From the NCBI GenBank assembly GCA_030374805.1, contig JARGSG010000014.1:310001-374000 (forward strand): 64,000 nucleotides of DNA, read 5' to 3'. Of the stretch, positions 18,890 through 29,544 are shown piece by piece. Numbering within the stretch: position 1 is the stretch's first letter; each line of letters starts with the position of its first letter. The stretch is from Gracilaria gracilis (Eukaryota; Rhodophyta; Florideophyceae; Gracilariales; Gracilariaceae). The position numbers and the translations under genes were made by a program. Below the pieces are notes generated by a model. The model worked only from the letters and a program-made list of their open reading frames with translations. It was not told where the DNA came from and did not search any database.

Positions 18890-20158
18890 ATGGCGGATTT
18901 TGGTGTGTCGCACGATGACTTAAGCGATGATTCCGACCTTTTCATACCCCCTCTATCTATTGGAGCACCATATACCCAATCAGGTGCTGAGGGAGGTTAT
19001 GCACAGAAGGAGGGGCAGCCCTCATCAAAAAGGGCACTGAGCCATGCTCAGGAAAGCAAAACGACTAAAGCATCCGCGAAGGCTGTCAAAGAATCCCGCG
19101 AATCTACGCATGCAGAACAAGAAGCACGCAAGGAACCGCAGGTGCAAAGAATGGAAGATGTCATTACTAAGCAAAAGTTGAATCCTAAAAACTGTGATGA
19201 TCGACTAGAAGTTGTTGTATCTCGGCAAGTGTACGATGACCGGTCTGACAAAAGTATTCTCGTGCACCTCAGAGAAGTCCTTTCAGATGAACAGATTTGT
19301 TACGATAATCGGCAGATGCCCAATCTGATATCGTGGCGGTTCAAACAGGTTGATCCTTCTTCTCCTCCCTCACTGGTCCCATTGTCGTTGATAGTATTTA
19401 CGGCGGCGGACTATGTTGGTCATATGCTCAACAGAACACTTCAAAGCTTCTGCCAGGGTCTAAAACATGAGCTTCCTGGGCAGAAAGTGTTGCTAGCTGT
19501 TTGTGGTGTTGACAACTACTGCAAACAAACTGCAAGAAGAGCGTTTAGAAGACAAAAAGCAGGAACCGCAAAAGAAGGAAGCCAAAAAAGTGACTCTCTC
19601 TGGTACGGAAAAGAAGCGGTTCAGGATAGTTACGCATTGCTTTTCTTGGAGTACGGAATTCGAACGCACGACGTTCAAGATTTTGAGGAGTTAACACATT
19701 TCATTAGTGATGTTTCTCGTGCTGTAGCCAAAACTCCGTCCTACAAGAACCAAGCTTACTTAGAGTCAATTGTAACTTATAAGAGAAAAAAAGTGCTGAA
19801 GTCCACAGCTCCCCTTCTTTATTCACAAGGTAATGTGCATTCTAATGCATCCCAGGATGATGCAATTGACGTTAATGTCCCACATAACAAGGTGTCTGGA
19901 ATATCTGAACAAGAATTGAGAGCTGCGTATCTTAAAATGCTTGTCCAGATCCCTGGTATCTCCGCAGCAGTGGCCGGAGCAATTCAGAAGAAGTATCCTA
20001 CTCTTCAGGCTCTTCTCAAGGCAGTTAGCATCTCTGAATCGGATCTGAATATTCTGTCCGACATTCAAGTCGGGGAGTCAAACAGGAATATCGGAATGAA
20101 GAGGTCTCAAACAATTTCCGAAATACTCACTTCGCTCGACCCGCATAAAGAGTGTTAA
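18890..20158 (+). CDS. EME1: crossover-junction endonuclease subunit EME1
   Basis: A 422-aa intronless protein. The acidic N-terminus (HDDLSDDSDLFIPPL) resembles SUMO-interacting or unstructured tails of EME1. From about residue 104 an XPF/ERCC4-like nuclease fold reads LEVVVSRQVYDDRSDKSILV and continues LIVFTAADYVGHMLN. As in EME1, the catalytic GDxxxERKxxxD motif of MUS81/XPF is missing. The C-terminal part has a helix-hairpin-helix pair: VQIPGISAAVAGAIQKKYPT, then a second hairpin ending QTISEILTSL. The protein pairs with MUS81 to cut branched DNA at stalled forks and meiotic crossovers in the nucleus. It is convergent with the ASPM-like gene (about 420 bp between stops). The length is shorter than animal EME1, mainly at the N-terminus. 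Confidence 0.85.
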   Translation: MADFGVSHDDLSDDSDLFIPPLSIGAPYTQSGAEGGYAQKEGQPSSKRALSHAQESKTTKASAKAVKESRESTHAEQEARKEPQVQRMEDVITKQKLNPKNCDDRLEVVVSRQVYDDRSDKSILVHLREVLSDEQICYDNRQMPNLISWRFKQVDPSSPPSLVPLSLIVFTAADYVGHMLNRTLQSFCQGLKHELPGQKVLLAVCGVDNYCKQTARRAFRRQKAGTAKEGSQKSDSLWYGKEAVQDSYALLFLEYGIRTHDVQDFEELTHFISDVSRAVAKTPSYKNQAYLESIVTYKRKKVLKSTAPLLYSQGNVHSNASQDDAIDVNVPHNKVSGISEQELRAAYLKMLVQIPGISAAVAGAIQKKYPTLQALLKAVSISESDLNILSDIQVGESNRNIGMKRSQTISEILTSLDPHKEC

Positions 20159-20579
20159 TCGAAGTAAGCAAAATACTTCATGGTGCAAAAGAAAAACATA
20201 TCGCAATACACTATCTCACGTGACGTATCTAGCACCTACCGGATACGAAAGTGTCTTTTCTTTCTTCGTACTGGTCGAGAACGACTCTTAAAATGCGAGC
20301 CTCTCAAAGAAATTATGATCATATCTTGTTGGTTAAGCCATATTAAAGTCACATTCTGGCTCTGGATATCAAGCCTTCCCTTAAACATGTTAGAAACCAG
20401 ACATTCATTGAGTTAGAAGCACTTCCCATTGCACAGTTCTCCATTGGTTCACGACCAAAAATTTCAGTTGGAAAGGGTATATGTTACGTGCATCGCTACG
20501 GCTACATCCTTGAAGAGCGTCACGCAAAGTTTCGTCTAGGGACGAGAAAGGGAGAGAGAAAGAAGACAGAGTATAAACT

Positions 20580-23500
20580 TCATAACACTCCCTTTGATTT
20601 CAAGTCCGCAAGCAATGATATCAGAACATTATGAGAAGGGCGGATTCTCAGCTCAGGCAATGCACTGAGGCTCTCAGCGACAACGAGATGATCTCGGAGC
20701 GGATGTCGTCGGTTTTGTCCAGTTCTGCTCAGCTGAACTTGTTCGACAATCATTTTGGCGTATTGAACTCGGTATCGGTTCTTTCTATCTTGCTCGGCGG
20801 CAGTTTCGAGGAGGTGATCGATCGCTTCCAATCTTCTCAGAATGTAATGGTTCTTCCTCATCAATGCCAGTCCATTGTCATCAGCCGAAATATTGTGCAG
20901 AATGGAAACCGCCGACTTTAGGGTATTCTCCTGATCTCGATAGAACTGGGCACAGGTAACCAGCACATCGATGCAGTTCTCGACAGAAACAAGATCTGCT
21001 ACACGGTTCTGCACCTCACAGAAGTCACGAACAATTCTCAGACCCAAGTCAATAAGCCGGATATGTGCTGGAGTCCTGTGTAAGTGTCTCATCACCACCA
21101 GAACCGTCCTGATGATGTTTTGACAAACAAGGCTTTGGCGCAAAGGACTCATTCGCTTCGAGGATGATGAAAAACGATGTACCGGCGATGCAGTTGCCGT
21201 CGAAATCCTACGAATAAGAGCCCGAAGTTTGCTTGCCGAACTAGGGTTGCTCATGACATTATCAACAGACTTCCGAGAAGAATTGATCTTGAAAGCACTC
21301 AGCTGAACAGAAAGGTGCTCAAAGTTATCAACATCGGCAGCAGCATTGGCCGGGTCTTGGCTTTCTTTGTTCGCGTCCATGTGTTCCATTTCCGCTTTGT
21401 CTTTCCCAGCAAGTGCGGAAGACGACGTTGGGTTTTGAGATTGAGATACGGTCAAAACTGTGGATAAACGGTCCGGAGTCGCTGCGTAGCTCTTTGAAAC
21501 TACCTCAACCGCTTTATGAACCACCTGCTCAGCGGTATCCCGCTGTGCATGCCGCGGAAGGGAGATGCGAGCCTCTTTCACGCCGTCATTCGATATTCGT
21601 TGCCCATGCATTTCGAGTTCGTAATCGTCTCCTTCGATTGGGAGTTCCTCCTTGAAGTCTGGAAGCTCCAGTTCCTCACATGCCTCTATTAGTCCTTCGG
21701 TTTCCATAAGCTTCGACCAGATTTGGTCGCGTGTAAATAGATTCGCTTCAACTCGCTCGCTTTCCCTTTCTTCCGCATGCTCAATGAGCATGAGCTTAGA
21801 ATCAATATCGGCCTCAAGTAGCTGGAAAACAGTGGATCCCGTATCTTCCAGTCTCTCATCCAAAGCTGCAGCAGCATCTTCTAATTCTTTTTGGTCTCCT
21901 TCAATGCGAGCCAACTTCATCTTGTACTCCCACATGGACTTGATGAACAATTCATACAACCCTTGACGTTCTTGCTCGGAATTAAGACGTTCTCGTTCCC
22001 TCTTCAACTCTATTCGTTTCATATACTCCGTGTAACGAAGTTCGGCTAGGACACAAGAGACTGTCATCATTGTGCGCACCAGACTTTCGACAGAACTGTT
22101 CAATGCTTCGTAAGAAGCTTCCCTTTCATACTCTAGTTCAGACAGTTCTCTGTCAATTTCGCAATCTTCAGCACTTCTCGTGTTAAGCATTGCATCTATA
22201 TCGTTAAACCCAAGTTCAACTTCATTCTCTGCCCAAGAATTGCCCGATTCTAAACTAGAATCATCTTGAAGGAGAGCGATAAATTCATCAGAGTCGAAGC
22301 CCATCGAAAACGGAAGCTCCGCAGTTAAGGCTTTTTGTTCAAGTGCTTCCCATGAAAGCTCAAGTCTTTCTTCTTCATGCTCCAATCTCTTCATGGACGC
22401 AATACTAGCTTGATCAAGTTCCTTGTATCGCATGTCTATCTCTCTTCTCCTTGTGGCATCGAACTCATGCCTCATTTGTGTCCGGTCCATATGGTTTTCG
22501 AACGCAGCTTCCGCTGAGGACAACGCTTCTGTTATACGTGTTCTGATTTCTGTTTCAAGACTGGCTTCGCCAATCTCTTCGTCGCCGCCCACGTCAATAG
22601 GCTCGAACCGATCTTCTTCACCAATATCATCCCTTCCGGCAATATTTCCCTCGCCTTCATGGGTATCATCTTCCAAAGGCCCAAGATCTGAGGGACGGTT
22701 AGGGCTCGGAAGAGAAGAAATACGGGAGTCCACTTGCTTGCTGCTATTGGCACTGGGCGAGAAATCCACAGAGAGATTTGTGTTCGAATCCCAGTACGAG
22801 AATTCGATGTTGCCCATTTGACTCTCACCTCCTTCGACACGTACCGAGTCGTTCCGGAACGTATCTTCGGATAAGCGCTTCTCAGGTACTTCAACATGTG
22901 TCTCTTGCACAATGTTCTGCAGCAGGCTCCCGCTTTCCGAATTGTACGGCGAGCAGGAAAGTGCCTCAGTCCCGTCCTCGTGCAATCCCGGGGAACAAGG
23001 GGTATCATCATCAGGGTCCCCAGAATCTCTTGAAGAGTTAGCATCTTCATGAGATTGATCCCGATATGTAAACTCACCATTTCCGCTGCTCCCATCAGGG
23101 CTGGATGCGTCGCCACATTCGCTTTCATGCCCCAAGCCGGCCTCAAATAGTGAACTGTTGCTTGGGGACGTCCGGTTCACGACTTGCTGCGTTGTTTCAT
23201 TCGAAACTGGCATCTCCTGCAGCTTCACTTGGTTCCGAGCGTTCTGCTGCACTGCCACGTCTGCATCATACGCAGCCCGCGCAACGATATCCCCAGCTAC
23301 TTGACTGCTATGCAGAAAGTATTGATGTGCTGCACGCCCAATCTGCGCTGTTGCAAAAGCGACTGCCGACGATAACAACCCCTTCGAGATGCCACGATCT
23401 TCCGTGCGAGACGCGTTCTGTTCGGTTTCTGCATGATTATCGTTCATGGCAGACGCACCAGAGACTAATGCATTTGTGATTTCGGAATTGTTCTCTCTCA

Positions 23501-26500
23501 CGACACTAGACTGGGGTCGAACAACGCTTTGGGATTCCTCATGTGGCCCTTCCTCCAGAATGGCGGAGTCTCCAATTTTGGGGCTTGGCGTATACCAACA
23601 GAAGCGGTCAGATGGAGTTTCTTCATAATGCCTGACACCTGGTCTGGGTCGAAATGTTGTCCATGGTGTTCGATACACTTGACTTTCCGCTCCTGGTGTG
23701 GAGGTGTCGATGGGTCGTTTCAACAGATTGGAAGTTGGAGTCTCTGGCTGTTGATCCAAGAACTCTGCGTCTTCCATGGTCTCCATCAAAGCAATTCCAT
23801 GCACGACTTGTTGATCATTCGGGCTAGCGATTGCACCAATCTTCGCATTCACATGGGGCGAAAGATCTACTCCACTCGACACTATTTCTTGCGCCTGCTG
23901 GTTCCGGAGTGTGTGTTCATGTGAGAGCATTGCTTGCACGTACTCATCAATTTTCTTCAAGTGACTCGGAAGAAGTGTCATTGCTTTTCCTACATCCTCA
24001 AGAGATTTCGAACACAATCGATAGCTATTCAAGGCCTCTTGTCGGTCCTCTTGCACGTCACACACTTCTCCATTGAACTTCAAAACATCCTCCGACTGGG
24101 CGGCCGATTCTCGTTTCCAAAACTCGCTCTCAAGCTGTTTGGCAAACGATTCTTTCCTGCGCACCAGGTTTCCATGGTCACAACGAGCCAAGAAACCACG
24201 TGCAACATTTTGCAGCAACACAGTACTTTCCTTCTCCGTCATCGTCTTCTTTCGAACCTGAAACGCTTTGTAGTTGGAGAGAATCACCTCTGCGGCTTTC
24301 TGCTTGCGTTTCTCTTCACTACCCATAGGATCACGGCAGACGCTGGAGTTTCCCGCAACTCTACCCGACGGCGTTGTTTTGGGGTTTGACAAAGGTGTGA
24401 CCGCAGCATGTGGGCTATATACCTCAGTACTTGCCACATGCGACGTCAGAGGCGACGACAGGTCAACGGATGCCACCACAAGGCTAGGCACATCTTCATC
24501 CTCTAGCCCGTGTCCCCCCTCATCAGTAAGAGTAGTCTCGTTGTCTTCCGAGTTGTGAGAACTAGGTGTCAAAGAAAAGTTGCCCCCTAAAAACTGCCTG
24601 TCTAAATCCCTTGTGGACGGTGATGCTGCGTAGCTAAAGTCTTCCCACCCTTCGGCAAACTGACTCACATACTCAAGATTCTCTTTCCCTCTTCTGCTGA
24701 TTTGTGCTCGGCTGAACACATACGCCGTCATGAGGACCATGACACGCCCAAATGATTCTTCCTTCAGCTCCGAAATAAACGCTGGCGCAAGAGAGGCCTT
24801 AGCCGAAATCGAAATGTTCGGCATCGCACCAAGCCGCCGACAAGCATTCTCGAAATGAGTGATATTGCTCTGCACGATTTCAAGTTCTTTCAAAGAGTCC
24901 TGCTCGCCCCTTAGTTCGGCTGGGAGTACCCGAGTAATGGCGTTCATGTCAACCGTATGAGGGTGCAGGTGGTTCAATAGGAGGCACAGAACAACGCAGT
25001 CCCGAAAACTTTCAGTAAAGTCCACAACCTTGATCCTGTGAATCCCACAAACGGCAGCACACCACAAGAGCAGCTTTTGAATGCAGTTCTTGTCCGCCTG
25101 TTCATATATAACTAATCTGCTGGGACTTTTAATACTTGGACTCAGTTCCCGAAAAGCTCCGGGGGATCTGCACCACACCGCGTCTGCAGCCTTGCTTCGA
25201 AACTCATCCTGTGCTTCCGCCAGCTTCTCTTGCAACATTTTGTGGTTCAGAAGCTTGGCCTCAATCCAAAGTTCCACAATTTGCCACAGGAGGGCCACTG
25301 TTTTGGAAACGTCCCCTTCCGTGATATCCTTCACCGTTGCGTTCCAATTCACTTTTGCACCAAGGCGCTTGGATGCGTACGATTTGATGGAGTCCAAGGC
25401 CATCATGACATTCAGCGAATGCCTTCCCGTTCTCTTCGTATCGCTCGCACATGACTGAAACGAGAACTTCACTTGCTGCAGTACATGTGGATCGCCAGTG
25501 AGCAAACCTGCAAGTTTGCACAACCGAATACCATCTCGAAGGTCTGTGGACAGGTCTCGAACCACAAAGCTGCTGTTTCTCTTCCATACGGGGCAGTCAT
25601 ACTGAAGTTTGTAGCCGCGGTTGCTCAGGAAACGGTTCAAAGGGGTCGGGTCGGACATGCAGATCTTGCACAACCTGTCCATGACCTCTTGCGATTTGTG
25701 AGCCGATGACTTAGGCTTGAATAAGGGCATGCGAGTATTGCTGGTGACGTCGCGGTTCCGGTTTGCCTGATCCAATAGAAGGATGAGCAAGAGCGCGCGG
25801 TGTAATACCAGACCATTTTGTTTCAAAGCGGCAATCCCGCTCGGTGCCACATGTGCGGCGCGAGGGCTCTTCAACGTGAACGACGAAAGTGCAGGCTTCT
25901 CTGCAGCTAACTGCGTGCGCAGAATGTGGTCAACCAGTTGGTTTTGCAACGCGGCAATATCTACTCTGTCACTGGCGTTTTCAGTTTGCTGCAAGATTTG
26001 GTCGATCTGAATGGCAAAGTTGGTGCGGAGTATGACGCTGAGACCGAGAAGCAACCATGTGGGGTTGTATGAAAAGGTGAGCAGAGACACAAACTGCTCA
26101 AACTTGGATGGTTCAGTTGCCACGTTGATATCCGGGCTGAAGGATAGGTTTGCTTCCCTCACGCGTTTCCCAAGGCGCTGAACATCGGCTCTGAACGTCG
26201 TGTCGTTGCAGAAGCGCAATAGCGATGCATAACTGGCGACAAAGATGTCGGAGGTCGCATACGCAGGTGTTGGGAAGAAAAACGGCGATTGTGAAGGGTC
26301 ACCAAGCTCATGGTTAAGCCAAGCAGTAAGGTCATCCACCTGACGCTGAAGCCAGAATTCTGGGGTGTCCACCACATACTTCTTCCTTATAGAGGGCGTA
26401 CCCTTCAAAGATGCGATAGATGGTCGAGCATGAGACGAACGGCGAACCGACGATGGCGCCAGTGATAGCTTGGTGCTCGAAGGGGGAATGGGCGGTAGTG

Positions 26501-26687
26501 GAGTGTGTACGAGGTCCTTGGGGTTATCATGTGGCGCTGAAGTTGACGAAAGAGACGGACGAAGCGCTTTAAGATTTCGCGAGGTTAGAGGAGTCGGGAA
26601 CAGCCGCTTCCGGACAGTTGCGGGAGGCAGGGCGTTCGAAGCGCTTCGATCGTTTTCTCTGGCCGGGAGACCATTCCGCTGAAACAT
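20580..26687 (-). CDS. ASPM: ASPM/abnormal spindle-like protein
   Basis: A very long single exon, 2035 aa from the ATG at 26687 (MFQRNGLPARENDR). An N-terminal segment DLTAWLNHELGDP matches the 'aLt.WLN..L.P' block found before the CH domains of ASPM. Two calponin-homology domains follow: about residues 350-480 (RDLSTDLRDGIRLCKLAG, RHSLNVMMALDSI) and 535-665 (LLLWCAAVCGI, FRDCVVLCLLLNHLHP). One clear IQ motif lies near 820-846 (VLLQNVARGFLARC); animal ASPM has dozens. A long Ser/Asp-rich region and a Glu-rich coiled coil (about 1415-1690) lead to an Arm-like helical C-terminus (about 1840-2020), as in ASPM. Predicted role: binding microtubule minus ends and focusing spindle poles with calmodulin. 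It is head-to-head with the aspartate-semialdehyde dehydrogenase gene. Confidence 0.85.
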   Translation of the reverse strand: MFQRNGLPARENDRSASNALPPATVRKRLFPTPLTSRNLKALRPSLSSTSAPHDNPKDLVHTPLPPIPPSSTKLSLAPSSVRRSSHARPSIASLKGTPSIRKKYVVDTPEFWLQRQVDDLTAWLNHELGDPSQSPFFFPTPAYATSDIFVASYASLLRFCNDTTFRADVQRLGKRVREANLSFSPDINVATEPSKFEQFVSLLTFSYNPTWLLLGLSVILRTNFAIQIDQILQQTENASDRVDIAALQNQLVDHILRTQLAAEKPALSSFTLKSPRAAHVAPSGIAALKQNGLVLHRALLLILLLDQANRNRDVTSNTRMPLFKPKSSAHKSQEVMDRLCKICMSDPTPLNRFLSNRGYKLQYDCPVWKRNSSFVVRDLSTDLRDGIRLCKLAGLLTGDPHVLQQVKFSFQSCASDTKRTGRHSLNVMMALDSIKSYASKRLGAKVNWNATVKDITEGDVSKTVALLWQIVELWIEAKLLNHKMLQEKLAEAQDEFRSKAADAVWCRSPGAFRELSPSIKSPSRLVIYEQADKNCIQKLLLWCAAVCGIHRIKVVDFTESFRDCVVLCLLLNHLHPHTVDMNAITRVLPAELRGEQDSLKELEIVQSNITHFENACRRLGAMPNISISAKASLAPAFISELKEESFGRVMVLMTAYVFSRAQISRRGKENLEYVSQFAEGWEDFSYAASPSTRDLDRQFLGGNFSLTPSSHNSEDNETTLTDEGGHGLEDEDVPSLVVASVDLSSPLTSHVASTEVYSPHAAVTPLSNPKTTPSGRVAGNSSVCRDPMGSEEKRKQKAAEVILSNYKAFQVRKKTMTEKESTVLLQNVARGFLARCDHGNLVRRKESFAKQLESEFWKRESAAQSEDVLKFNGEVCDVQEDRQEALNSYRLCSKSLEDVGKAMTLLPSHLKKIDEYVQAMLSHEHTLRNQQAQEIVSSGVDLSPHVNAKIGAIASPNDQQVVHGIALMETMEDAEFLDQQPETPTSNLLKRPIDTSTPGAESQVYRTPWTTFRPRPGVRHYEETPSDRFCWYTPSPKIGDSAILEEGPHEESQSVVRPQSSVVRENNSEITNALVSGASAMNDNHAETEQNASRTEDRGISKGLLSSAVAFATAQIGRAAHQYFLHSSQVAGDIVARAAYDADVAVQQNARNQVKLQEMPVSNETTQQVVNRTSPSNSSLFEAGLGHESECGDASSPDGSSGNGEFTYRDQSHEDANSSRDSGDPDDDTPCSPGLHEDGTEALSCSPYNSESGSLLQNIVQETHVEVPEKRLSEDTFRNDSVRVEGGESQMGNIEFSYWDSNTNLSVDFSPSANSSKQVDSRISSLPSPNRPSDLGPLEDDTHEGEGNIAGRDDIGEEDRFEPIDVGGDEEIGEASLETEIRTRITEALSSAEAAFENHMDRTQMRHEFDATRRREIDMRYKELDQASIASMKRLEHEEERLELSWEALEQKALTAELPFSMGFDSDEFIALLQDDSSLESGNSWAENEVELGFNDIDAMLNTRSAEDCEIDRELSELEYEREASYEALNSSVESLVRTMMTVSCVLAELRYTEYMKRIELKRERERLNSEQERQGLYELFIKSMWEYKMKLARIEGDQKELEDAAAALDERLEDTGSTVFQLLEADIDSKLMLIEHAEERESERVEANLFTRDQIWSKLMETEGLIEACEELELPDFKEELPIEGDDYELEMHGQRISNDGVKEARISLPRHAQRDTAEQVVHKAVEVVSKSYAATPDRLSTVLTVSQSQNPTSSSALAGKDKAEMEHMDANKESQDPANAAADVDNFEHLSVQLSAFKINSSRKSVDNVMSNPSSASKLRALIRRISTATASPVHRFSSSSKRMSPLRQSLVCQNIIRTVLVVMRHLHRTPAHIRLIDLGLRIVRDFCEVQNRVADLVSVENCIDVLVTCAQFYRDQENTLKSAVSILHNISADDNGLALMRKNHYILRRLEAIDHLLETAAEQDRKNRYRVQYAKMIVEQVQLSRTGQNRRHPLRDHLVVAESLSALPELRIRPSHNVLISLLADLKSKGVL

Positions 26688-27272
26688 GGGGGGCTGCAAG
26701 GCAAAGCGGCGACAAGGCCGTTGCTGCGAGGATGTGGAGAGAGACTACGGAGCACTGTGTCAGGGGAAGAGAAGGGAACAAGACCCGTGTTCCGTAGAAG
26801 GGAATTGCAACCCGGAGCGGGTTGATTGGGGGAGCAAGTTTGCGTTGTGAGGTTGTTCCCGCTTGATTTTGGGTTTGAAATTTCAAAGCGCCCTTGAGCC
26901 GGGAACGCAATGAGGCAAACGGCACCAAACGCCAACAATGCAGCGCCCACGCTGAATGACAAAAACTTTTTTGAAAGCATGCGGCAAGTGGCGTGTAGAG
27001 CGGTATGCACGCCGTCGGCATTCTTCTGTATCTGGGCATCCAGAGATTTCTCGTTTGTGCACTGGGTCTGCGCTGGCTTTGCTGGCCTTTTTGATCGTGT
27101 TCGGAGCTCCTTCTCTTCGTACTGTACGGCGCGCGACGGTTGGCTCTTAGATAACGGCCACGCCCAATTCTCTCACCTGCTCGCATAGCGTATCCGACGG
27201 TCTTCGGTCCGTACTCGCGTTTCTTCCATTGCTGCTTGTTATCTTTAGGCTTCTTCCATCAGTTCATTTCCA
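26688..27272. other. divergent promoter region
   Basis: A 585-bp spacer between ASPM and aspartate-semialdehyde dehydrogenase starts. Open frames on both strands are Ser/Arg-rich and show no domain. Confidence 0.5.
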
Positions 27273-28511
27273 ATGACTCCTTGCTTCGTCTCATTAGCAC
27301 CGCTCTCAGTTCGTGCGGGTGCCGACACGCGCCGATCCTCCAATCCGAGTCGTCCCTCGTTTTCATCTTCGTTCGTTGGTCGTGTATCCGTCGTGCCACA
27401 TGTTCGACACTCACGATCTGCATCATGGCAAATGGTTGCTGCACGTTCCGAGAAGATCGGGGTTGCGGTGCTAGGTGCGACTGGCTCTGTTGGGCAGCGT
27501 TTTATGCAGCTTCTTGATAACCATCCATGGTTTGAGGTGAAGGCGCTTGGCGCTTCTCATAGATCAGCCGGCAAGAAGTACTCCGACGCCGTTAACTGGA
27601 AGCAAGCTGTTCCCATTCCTGATGACATGGCCGGCATTGTTGTTTCGGAATGTACTCCAGATGATTCAGCTTTTGATGATGTCAAGATTGTATTCTCCGG
27701 CATGGATGCCGACTTCGCAGGAGACGTGGAAGAGTCCTTCGCCAAGGCCGGTCGTGCTGTTTTTTCGAACGCTAAGAGTCATCGTATGGATCCGGACGTA
27801 CCTATTTTGATCCCGCCTGTCAATCTGTCGCATTTGGATATGATTCCCATACAACGTAAGAACCGTGGCTATGACTCCGGCTTCATTATTACCAATGCCA
27901 ATTGCTCCACTACTGCAATGGCCATTGGCATCAAGCCCATCATGGAAAAGTTTGGTATCGAAAAAATTGTCGTTAGCACCATGCAGGCAATTAGTGGTGC
28001 TGGATATCCAGGCCTATCCGGTATGGACATATTGGATAATGTAGTTCCTTTCATTGGAAGCGAGGAAGAAAAGATGCAAACTGAATCCATGAAGATCTAT
28101 AGCAAGGTTGACAATGGTGCGTTCGTGCCTGCAGAATTCAATGTTTCGGCAATGTGCAATCGTGTACATGTCCTGGACGGTCACACAGAGTGTCTGTCCC
28201 TCAAGCTCAAGTCTCCGGCCACACCAGAGGATGTCGTGAATGCCATCAAGTCATACCCCAGTATCACAAGCGATCTTGGGTTGCCTTCTGCTCCTCCACA
28301 TGACATTGTCTATCACCCCGCTAAGGATCGTCCTCAGCCAAGAATGGATCGAATGGTTGGTAATGGGTTTACTGTTACCGTTGGTCGGGTACGCGAATGT
28401 AATGTCTTTGACATTAGGCTTGTAGTCTTTGGACATAATACCGTTGTTGGAGCAGCAGGAGGAAGTCTTCTAAACGCTGAGTTGTGCGTTCAGAAAGGAT
28501 ATATCAACTGA
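27273..28511 (+). CDS. asd: aspartate-semialdehyde dehydrogenase, plastid-targeted
   Basis: A 412-aa protein. The first ~60 residues are Ser/Arg-rich without acidic residues (a transit peptide), then the NAD(P) fold starts KIGVAVLGATGSVGQRF. The catalytic cysteine lies in IITNANCSTTAM, and the substrate region SGAGYPGLSGMDILDN is of the fungal/archaeal class rather than the plant/bacterial class, which reads differently around the cysteine. The enzyme reduces aspartyl phosphate to the semialdehyde, the branch point for lysine, threonine and methionine. The C-terminus GGSLLNAELCVQKGYI is complete. The fungal-type class in an alga suggests a distinct ancestry from the cyanobacterial plastid gene; a tree would be needed to show this. 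Confidence 0.92.
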   Translation: MTPCFVSLAPLSVRAGADTRRSSNPSRPSFSSSFVGRVSVVPHVRHSRSASWQMVAARSEKIGVAVLGATGSVGQRFMQLLDNHPWFEVKALGASHRSAGKKYSDAVNWKQAVPIPDDMAGIVVSECTPDDSAFDDVKIVFSGMDADFAGDVEESFAKAGRAVFSNAKSHRMDPDVPILIPPVNLSHLDMIPIQRKNRGYDSGFIITNANCSTTAMAIGIKPIMEKFGIEKIVVSTMQAISGAGYPGLSGMDILDNVVPFIGSEEEKMQTESMKIYSKVDNGAFVPAEFNVSAMCNRVHVLDGHTECLSLKLKSPATPEDVVNAIKSYPSITSDLGLPSAPPHDIVYHPAKDRPQPRMDRMVGNGFTVTVGRVRECNVFDIRLVVFGHNTVVGAAGGSLLNAELCVQKGYIN

Positions 28512-29544
28512 AACTAATTATCGTTCACTTCTAACAATAGTTTGACAACCGGCAAGTGTCGTCAAAGCGATTCAGAAGAATTCTTTCTCTTTTGCTATAT
28601 AATCATTGAACTTGGATTTTCGATGTATTGTATGGAACAAAAATCTGCGATATTCGTGAAACATCCCTAGAGATGTGACTAGGTCGAACGCTTCAGAGCG
28701 TAGCAGTGAGCGAAACAACCCCATGGAATGATGCCTTCTACCAGTGATCAAGTCGGGCAGTAGAAGAATGCTTTAAATTCTTAGGCCGCAATTGCCCAAG
28801 AGCGCGGTATAGGGATGCGCAGAAACTCGTGCGAATCTCAATGCTTCATTTGTGCCTTTTTCTATATTGCCATAAATATCGTGGCGTAGGAGTAGTGTCA
28901 AAGCACGAAAAGATCCGATGGAGACATTAATGCACTCAGGCAGTGTTCGCTTGAGCCATTTTCCTACAACTTCGTCCTTTCAGCTATGCATGTTCTCCAC
29001 AATACACAGCATTGCTGGGATCAAACAAGCCCTGTTCTGGGCTCAATTTGGATTTTACGTTCTCTGTGTTTCGCAGTCTTCTTCGTTTATTAGTTGTTTG
29101 ATGCTTGCATCTATGTTAGTGCTTTTAAGTACAGCTACCTTTCTACGCCACTGTGAACGGGGTTCTCAGAATCATGATACGGGATAATGCAGATCCAAGG
29201 GCAAAGGTAGAACTCTCATAGCCTCTCTGTCGCTCCAACGTGGTAATCTATATATGCCGTTGTGGGTTCACTTTGGTCCAATTCCCATTTTTCATAAGTG
29301 TTTCAACAAAGCATCCCGAGTTCAATATCTTCTCACGACGAGGGAGGATGCTTGCTGTACATTTACCCTGAACATCGAGGGAAGCGTTTGTCAATTATTG
29401 TACATCACTCTCCGGGGTTTTGGTCGTCAACAAAAAAAAGAAGTCTGTTGATCCTGGATATCAATGATATCATATCATGTCGAGATGAAGTACAATTCTC
29501 TGGCATACCCATAACAGAGAATGAATAACTTACTCTTCCATTGT
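28512..29544. other. intergenic region, no supported gene
   Basis: About 1 kb between convergent genes. A hydrophobic open frame at 28918-29187 could be a small membrane protein but has no recognisable motif, so I do not call it. Confidence 0.4.

Noticed and set aside
28918-29187. An 89-codon frame with hydrophobic segments.
   Set aside because: No recognisable motif, weak start context, and the composition could arise by chance in AT-rich intergenic DNA.
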